64,000 bases of DNA. Origin: Megachile rotundata. Lineage: Eukaryota > Arthropoda > Insecta > Hymenoptera > Megachilidae. The stretch is from assembly GCF_050947335.1 (NCBI RefSeq), contig NW_027473351.1, positions 744,001-808,000 on the forward strand, given 5' to 3'. A program made the position numbers and the translations under genes. Within the stretch, counting starts at the first letter, position 1. Every line of letters starts with the position of its first letter. The notes under the pieces are model-generated. The model was not told the origin of the DNA and made no database searches. It was given only the letters and a program-made list of their open reading frames with translations. This document shows positions 57,201-64,000 of this stretch, piece after piece.

Positions 57201-57922
57201 TGATTGCATGATTGTGATTGTATCATTGTTTTTGTATGATTGTGATTGTATGATTGCGATTGTGTGATTGTGATTGTATGATTGTGATTGTATGATTGTG
57301 GTTGTATGATTGAGATTGTATGACTGTGATTGTATTATTGTGATTGTATGATTGTGATTGTATGATTGTGATTGTATGATTGTGAATGTATGATTGTGAT
57401 TGTATGATTGTGATTGTATGACTGTGATTGTATGATTGTTTTTGTATGATTGTGATTGTATAGTAGTAATTGTATGATTGTCTTCGTATGATTGTGATCG
57501 TATGATTGTGATTGTATGATTGTGATTGTATGATTGTGATTGCATGATTGTGATTGTATGATTGTGATTGTATGATTGTTATTGCATGATTGTGATTGCA
57601 TGATTGTGATTGAATGATTGTGATTGTATGATTGTGATTGTATGATTGTGATTGCATGATTGTGATTGTATGATTGTGATTGTATGATTGTGATTGCATG
57701 ATTGTGATTGTATGATTGTGATTGTATGATTGTGATTGTATGATTGTGATTGCATGATTGTGATTGAATGATTGTGATTGTATGATTGTGATTGTATGAT
57801 TGCTTTTGTATGATTGTGATTGTGTAGTAGTAATTGTATGATTGTCTTCGTATTATTGTGATCGTATGATTGTGATTGTATGATTGTGATTGTATGATTG
57901 TGATTGTATGATTGTGATTGTA
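51273..57922. repeat. HOR-C interval 4 (6,650 bp, 475 units; 4,928-bp copy plus 1,512-bp extension)
   Basis: The first 4.7 kb are the second member of the 4,928-bp pair. The AGATGGCGCGTGTA unit expected at 56,201 is missing. Instead the array continues with a second 1,512-bp block (landmark TGATTGTGAATGCA at 55,165 and 56,677), as in interval 2 at an offset of 12,418 bp. It ends at the TCATTGTGATTGTT unit at 57,923 that opens HOR-D. The mixture suggests an unequal exchange between an interval-2-like and an interval-3-like copy. Confidence 0.75.
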
Positions 57923-60900
57923 TCATTGTGATTGTTTGATTGTGATCATATGATTGTGATTGTATGATTGTGATTGTATGATTGTGAATGTATGATTGTG
58001 ATTGTATGATTGTGATTGTTTGATTGTGAGTGTATGATTGTTTTTGTGTGATTGTGATTGTATAGTAGTAATTGTAGGATTGTCATCGTATGATTGTGAT
58101 TGTATGATTGTTTTTGTATGATTGTGATTGTATAGTAGTAATTGTATGATTGTCTTCGTATGATTGTGGTTGTATGATTGTGATTGTATCATTGCGATAG
58201 TATGATTGTGATTGTATGATTGTGATTGTATGATTGTGATTGTATGATTGTGATAGTGTGATTGGGATTGTGTGATTGTGATTGTATGATTGTGATTGTA
58301 TGATTGAGATTGCATGATTGTGATTGTATTATTGTGATTGTATGATTGTGATTGTATGATTGTGAATGTATGACTGTGATTGTATGATTGTGAATGTGTG
58401 ATTGTGATTGTATGATTGTTTTTGTATGATTGTGATTGTATAGTAGTAATTGTATGATTGTCATCGTATGATTGTGTTTGTATGATTGTTTTTGTATGAT
58501 TGTGATTGTATAGTAGTAATTGTATGATTGTCTTCGTATGATTGTGATCGTATGATTGTGATTGTATGATTGTGATTGCATGATTGTGATTGTATCATTG
58601 TTTTTGTATGATTGTGATTGTATGATTGCGATTGTGTGATTGTGATTGTATGATTGTGATTGTATGATTGTGATTGTATGATTGGGATGGTACGATTGTG
58701 ATTGTATGATTCTGATTGTATGATTGTGATTGTATGATTGTGATTGTATGATTGTGATTGTATCATTGTTTTTGTATGATTGTGATTGTATGATTGCGAT
58801 TGTGTGATTGTGATTGTATGATTGTGATTGTAAGATTGTGATTGTATGATTGGGGTGGTATGATTGTGATTGTATGATTGTGATTGTATGATTGTGATTG
58901 CATGATTGTGATTGTATGATTGTGATTGTATGATTGTGATTGTATGATTGTGATCGCATGATTGTGATTGAATGATTGTGATTGTATGATTGTGATTGTA
59001 CGATTGTGATTGTATGATTGCGATAGTATGATTATGATTGTATGATTGTGTTTGTATGATTGTGATTGTATTATTGTGATTGTATGATTGTGATTGTATG
59101 ATTGCGATTGTATGATTGAGATTGTATGATTGTGATTGTATTATTGTGATTGTATGATTGTGATTGTATGATTGTGATTGTATGATTGTGAATGTATGAT
59201 TGTGATTGTATGATTGTGATTGTATGATTGTGATTGTATGATTGTTTTTGTATGATTGTGATTGTATAGTAGTAATTGTATGATTGTCTTCGTATGATTG
59301 TGATCGTATGATTGTGATTGTATGATTGTGATTGTATGATTGTGATTGTATGATTTGAATTGTATGATTGCGATTGTATCATTGTTTTTGTATGATTGTG
59401 ATTGTATGATTGTGATTGTATGATTGTGATTGTATGATTGTGATTGTATGATTGTGATTGCATGATTGTGATTGAATGATTGTGATCGTATGATTGTGAT
59501 TTTATGATTGTGCCTGTATGATTGTGATTCTATTATTGTGATTGTATGATTGTGATTGTATGATTGCGATTGTATGATTGAGATTGTATGATTGTGATTG
59601 TATTATTGTGATTGTATGATTGTGATTGTATGAGTGCGATAGTATGATTGTGATTGTATGATTGTGATTGTATGATTGTGATTGTATGATTGTGATTGTA
59701 TGATTGTGATTGTATGATTGTGATTGTATGATTGTTTTTGTATGATTGTGATTGTATAGTAGTAATTGTAGGATTGTCATCGTATGATTGTGATTGTATG
59801 ATTGTTTTTGTATGATTGTGATTGTATAGTAGTAATTGTATGATTGTCTTCGTATGATTGTGATCGTATGATTGTGATTGTATGATTGTGATTGCATGAT
59901 TGTGATTGTATCATTGTTTTTGTATGATTGTGATTGTATGATTGCGATTGTGTGATTGTGATTGTATGATTGTGATTGTATGATTGTGGTTGTATGATTG
60001 AGATTGTATGACTGTGATTGTATTATTGTGATTGTATGATTGTGATTGTATGATTGTGATTGTATGATTGTGAATGTATGATTGTGATTGTATGATTGTG
60101 ATTGTATGACTGTGATTGTATGATTGTTTTTGTATGATTGTGATTGTATAGTAGTAATTGTATGATTGTCTTCGTATGATTGTGATCGTATGATTGTGAT
60201 TGTATGATTGTGATTGTATGATTGTGATTGCATGATTGTGATTGTATGATTGTGATTGTATGATTGTGATTGCATGATTGTGATTGCATGATTGTGATTG
60301 AATGATTGTGATTGTATGATTGTGATTGTATGATTGTGATTGTATGATTGTGATTGTATGATTGTGATTGCATGATTGTGATTGTATGATTGTGATTGTA
60401 TGATTGTGATTGTATGATTGTTTTTGTATGATTGTGATTGTATAGTAGTAATTGTATGATTGTCTTCGTATGATTGTGATCGTATGATTGTGATTGTATG
60501 ATTGTGATTGCATGATTGTGATTGTATCATTGTTTTTGTATGATTGTGATTGTATGATTGCGATTGTGTGATTGTGATTGTATGATTGTGATTGTATGAT
60601 TGTGGTTGTGTGATTGAGATTGTATGACTGTGATTGTATTATTGTGATTGTATGATTGTGATTGTATGATTGTGATTGTATGATTGTGAATGTATGATTG
60701 TGATTGTATGATTGTGATTGTATGACTGTGATTGTATGATTGTTTTTGTATGATTGTGATTGTATAGTAGTAATTGTATGATTGTCTTCGTATGATTGTG
60801 ATCGTATGATTGTGATTGTATGATTGTGATTGTATGATTGTGATTGCATGATTGTGATTGTATGATTGTGATTGTATGATTGTGATTGCATGATTGTGAT

Positions 60901-61352
60901 TGCATGATTGTGATTGAATGATTGTGATTGTATGATTGTGATTGTATGATTGTGATTGCATGATTGTGATTGTATGATTGTGATTGTATGATTGTGATTG
61001 CATGATTGTGATTGTATGATTGTGATTGTATGATTGTGATTGTATGATTGTGATTGCATGATTGTGATTGAATGATTGTGATTGTATGATTGTGATTGTA
61101 TGATTGTGAATGTATGATTGTGATTGTATGATTGTGATTGTATGATTGTGATTGTATGATTGTTTTTGTATGATTGTGATTGTATAGTAGTAATTGTATG
61201 ATTGTCATCGTATGATTGTGATTGTATGATTGCTTTTGTATGATTGTGATTGTGTAGTAGTAATTGTATGATTGTCTTCGTATGATTGTGATCGTATGAT
61301 TGTGATTGTATGATTGTGATTGTATGATTGTGATTGTATGATTGTGATTGTA
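57923..61352. repeat. HOR-D copy 1 (3,430 bp, 245 units)
   Basis: This opens with TCATTGTGATTGTT followed by TGATTGTGATCATA, a pair also present at 16,399, 27,165, 41,795, 49,873 and 54,801. The same order returns at 61,353. Landmarks near 58.2, 58.46 and 59.07 kb reappear exactly 3,430 bp downstream. It contains GGATTGTCATCGTA cassettes (for example at 59,771) and an insert near 59.9-61.3 kb that resembles the GGTTG/TGACTG/TTATTG series of HOR-C. Confidence 0.8.
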
Positions 61353-63228
61353 TCATTGTGATTGTTTGATTGTGATCATATGATTGTGATTGTATGATTG
61401 TGATTGTATGATTGTGAATGTATGATTGTGATTGTATGATTGTGATTGTTTGATTGTGATTGTATGATTGTTTTTGTGTGATTGTGATTGTATAGTAGTA
61501 ATTGTAGGATTGTCATCGTATGATTGTGATTGTATGATTGTTTTTGTATGATTGTGATTGTATAGTAGTAATTGTATGATTGTCTTCGTATGATTGTGGT
61601 TGTATGATTGTGATTGTATCATTGCGATAGTATGATTGTGATTGTATGATTGTGATTGTATGATTGTGATTGTATGATTGTGATAGTGTGATTGGGATTG
61701 TGTGATTGTGATTGTATGATTGTGATTGTATGATTGAGATTGCATGATTGTGATTGTATTATTGTGATTGTATGATTGTGATTGTATGATTGTGAATGTA
61801 TGACTGTGATTGTATGATTGTGAATGTGTGATTGTGATTGTATGATTGTTTTTGTATGATTGTGATTGTATAGTAGTAATTGTATGATTGTCATCGTATG
61901 ATTGTGTTTGTATGATTGTTTTTGTATGATTGTGATTGTATAGTAGTAATTGTATGATTGTCTTCGTATGATTGTGATCGTATGATTGTGATTGTATGAT
62001 TGTGATTGCATGATTGTGATTGTATCATTGTTTTTGTATGATTGTGATTGTATGATTGCGATTGTGTGACTGTGATTGTATGATTGTGATTGTATGATTG
62101 TGATTGTATGATTGGGATGGTACGATTGTGATTGTATGATTCTGATTGTATGATTGTGATTGTATGATTGTGATTGTAGGATTGTGATTGTATCATTGTT
62201 TTTGTATGATTGTGATTGTATGATTGCGATTGTGTGATTGTGATTGTATGATTGTGATTGTAAGATTGTGATTGTATGATTGGGATGGTATGATTGTGAT
62301 TGTATGATTGTGATTGTATGATTGTGATTGCATGATTGTGATTGTATGATTGTGATTGTATGATTGTGATTGTATGATTGTGATCGCATGATTGTGATTG
62401 AATGATTGTGATTGTATGATTGTGATTGTACGATTGTGATTGTATGATTGCGATAGTATGATTATGATTGTATGATTGTGTTTGTATGATTGTGATTGTA
62501 TTATTGTGATTGTATGATTGTGATTGTATGATTGCGATTGTATGATTGAGATTGTATGATTGTGATTGTATTATTGTGATTGTATGATTGTGATTGTATG
62601 ATTGTGATTGTATGATTGTGAATGTATGATTGTGATTGTATGATTGTGATTGTATGATTGTGATTGTATGATTGTTTTTGTATGATTGTGATTGTATAGT
62701 AGTAATTGTATGATTGTGATTGTATGATTGTGATTGTATGATTTGAATTGTATGATTGCGATTGTATCATTGTTTTTGTATGATTGTGATTGTATGATTG
62801 TGATTGTATGATTGTGATTGTATGATTGTGATTGTATGATTGTGATTGCATGATTGTGATTGAATGATTGTGATCGTATGATTGTGATTTTATGATTGTG
62901 CCTGTATGATTGTGATTGTATTATTGTGATTGTATGATTGTGATTGTATGATTGCGATTGTATGATTGAGATTGTATGATTGTGATTGTATTATTGTGAT
63001 TGTATGATTGTGATTGTATGAGTGCGATAGTATGATTGTGATTGTATGATTGTGATTGTATGATTGTGATTGTATGATTGTGATTGTATGATTGTGATTG
63101 TATGATTGTTTTTGTATGATTGTGATTGTATAGTAGTAATTGTAGGATTGTCATCGTATGATTGTGATTGTATGATTGTTTTTGTATGATTGTGATTGTA
63201 TAGTAGTAATTGTATGATTGTCTTCGTA
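61353..63228. repeat. HOR-D copy 2, partial (about 1,876 bp)
   Basis: This matches copy 1 at 3,430 bp to about 62.7 kb. It then lacks three units (42 bp), including the CTTCG and GATCG units that normally follow TAGTAG, so the offset becomes 3,388 bp and later 3,374 bp. The copy gives way to a block of different order at about 63.2 kb. Private single-base changes include a GACTG unit near 62,065 and a unit starting AG near 62,178. Confidence 0.75.
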
Positions 63229-64000
63229 TGATTGTGATCGTATGATTGTGATTGTATGATTGTGATTGTATGATTGTGATTGTATGATTGTGATTGTATC
63301 ATTGTTTTTGTATGATTTTGATTGTATGATTGCGATTGTGTGATTGTGATTGTATGATTGGGATGGTATGATTGTGATTGTATGATTGTGATTGTATGAT
63401 TGTGATTGCATGTTTGTGATTGTATGATTGTGATTGTATGATTGTGATTGTATGATTGTGATTGCATGATTGTGATTGAATGATTGTGATTGTATGATTG
63501 TGATTGTACGATTGTGATTGTATGATTGCGATAGTATGATTGTGATTGTATGATTGTGTTTGTATGATTGTGATAGTATGATTGTGATTGTATGATTGTG
63601 ATTGTATGATTGCGATTGTATGATTGAGATTGTATGATTGTGATTGTATTATTGTGATTGTATGATTGTGATTCTTTGATTATGATTGTATGATTGTGAA
63701 TGTATGATTGTGATTGTATGATTGTGATTGTATGATTGTGATTGTATGATTGTTTTTGTATGATTGTGATTGTATAGTAGTAATTGTATGATTGTCATCG
63801 TATGATTGTGATTGTATGATTGCTTTTCTATGATTGTGATTGTATAGTAGTAATTGTATGATTGTCATCGTATGATTGTGTTTGTATGATTGTTTTTGTA
63901 TGATTGTGATTGTATAGTAGTAATTGTATGATTGTCTTCGTATGATTGTGATCGTATGATTGTGATTGTATGATTGTGATTGCATGATTGTGATTGTATC
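63229..64000. repeat. Terminal block matching 40.9-41.65 kb
   Basis: The variant order here matches 40,899-41,654 at an offset of 22,330 bp (1,595 units), including TCATTGTTTTTGTA at 63,299, the unit starting TGTTTG near 63,411, a GATAGTA unit and the TAGTAG triplet at the end. It also resembles 48.35-49.1 kb. The two differ again at the last full unit. The array continues past the window. Confidence 0.75.

Larger units (their letters stand above)
1..64000. repeat. 14-bp satellite array filling the whole window
   Basis: The entire window is a head-to-tail array of a 14-bp unit, consensus TGATTGTGATTGTA on the + strand. Complete units run from base 5 to base 63,998, which is 4,571 units if no unit departs from 14 bp. 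All units lie in the same orientation. The consensus holds two direct GATTGT hexamers flanked by T and A, has no C on the + strand and is 29% G+C. About half the units are exact consensus (17 of 31 at 12,367-12,800). The others carry one to five substitutions drawn from a recurrent set such as TCATTGTTTTTGTA, TAGTAGTAATTGTA, TGATTGTCTTCGTA, TGATTGCGATAGTA, TGATTGAGATTGTA and TTATTGTGATTGTA. Diagnostic units sampled across the window all begin at positions equal to 5 modulo 14. No stretch of non-repeat DNA was found. Both edges are cut inside the array, so its true length is unknown. Such arrays are typical of eukaryotic heterochromatin; the species cannot be told. Confidence 0.98.

Noticed and set aside
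1..64000. CRISPR array
   Set aside because: There are no unique spacers between repeats. The units are contiguous and the variation is in the units themselves.
1..64000. Telomeric repeat array
   Set aside because: The 14-bp unit is not a known telomere motif, has no G-runs, and has degenerate variants and kilobase HORs, which are features of satellites and not of telomerase products. A subtelomeric position remains possible.
1..64000. PBX/HOX-type sites (TGATTG in every unit)
   Set aside because: The full composite motif needs TGATT-N-AT, while the consensus continues TGATTGTG. A six-base half site repeated by the satellite is not evidence for a regulatory element.
1..64000. G-quadruplex potential of the TG-rich strand
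   Set aside because: GG occurs only in rare variants such as TGATTGGGATGGTA. There are no four closely spaced G-runs.
1..64000. Transposon, retroelement, tRNA, rRNA or flanking unique DNA within the array
   Set aside because: Sampling in each higher-order block showed only 14-bp units in phase. No insertion, target-site duplication or non-repeat island was seen.

Overview
The window is one uninterrupted satellite array. From base 5 to base 63,998 it reads as 4,571 consecutive 14-bp units of consensus TGATTGTGATTGTA, with a 4-bp unit tail before them and a 2-bp unit head after them. I see no unique sequence, gene, RNA gene, mobile element, CRISPR array or flank. The array runs off both ends. 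A 64-kb minisatellite-type block with nested higher-order repeats (HORs) points to eukaryotic heterochromatin (pericentromeric, subtelomeric, sex-chromosomal or similar). Nothing here identifies the species.

The + strand consensus is T7 G4 A3 C0 and can be written as T-(GATTGT)2-A. All length change I could trace is in whole units: every diagnostic unit I located starts at a position equal to 5 modulo 14, from base 19 to base 63,985, and every offset between homologous blocks is a multiple of 14. Diversity is by substitution. About half the units are exact consensus (17 of 31 in a hand count at 12,367-12,800). The rest belong to a limited set of recurrent variants whose order defines the HORs.

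Layout. 1-1,978: irregular leading block. 1,979-7,718: HOR-A, period 1,946 bp, two full copies and one partial. 7,719-7,942: junction of short cassettes. 7,943-36,908: HOR-B, period 9,884, 10,248 and 8,442 bp in three successive copies plus the start of a fourth; long stretches look almost identical between copies. 36,909-37,482: junction. 37,483-57,922: HOR-C, phased on a very divergent unit (AGATGGCGCGTGTA), with intervals of 1,456, 7,406, 4,928 and 6,650 bp, including a near-perfect 4,928-bp tandem pair and 1,512-bp duplications inside two copies. 57,923-63,228: HOR-D, period 3,430 bp. 63,229-64,000: a further block matching 40,899-41,654. An intermediate 70-bp (five-unit) cassette built around TAGTAGTAATTGTA recurs throughout.

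Long open frames exist only on the - strand, and this follows from the repeat: the - strand unit has no stop codon in any frame, while TGA closes all three + frames. Because 14 is not a multiple of 3, all three - frames give the same cyclic 14-residue peptide (QSQSYNHNHTITII). I do not call any of them a gene. The points most worth attention are the unbroken 14-bp register, the nested unit-exact HOR architecture, the near-zero divergence between some large copies (recent amplification or assembly artefact), and the dense phased array of HMG-box-like core motifs.
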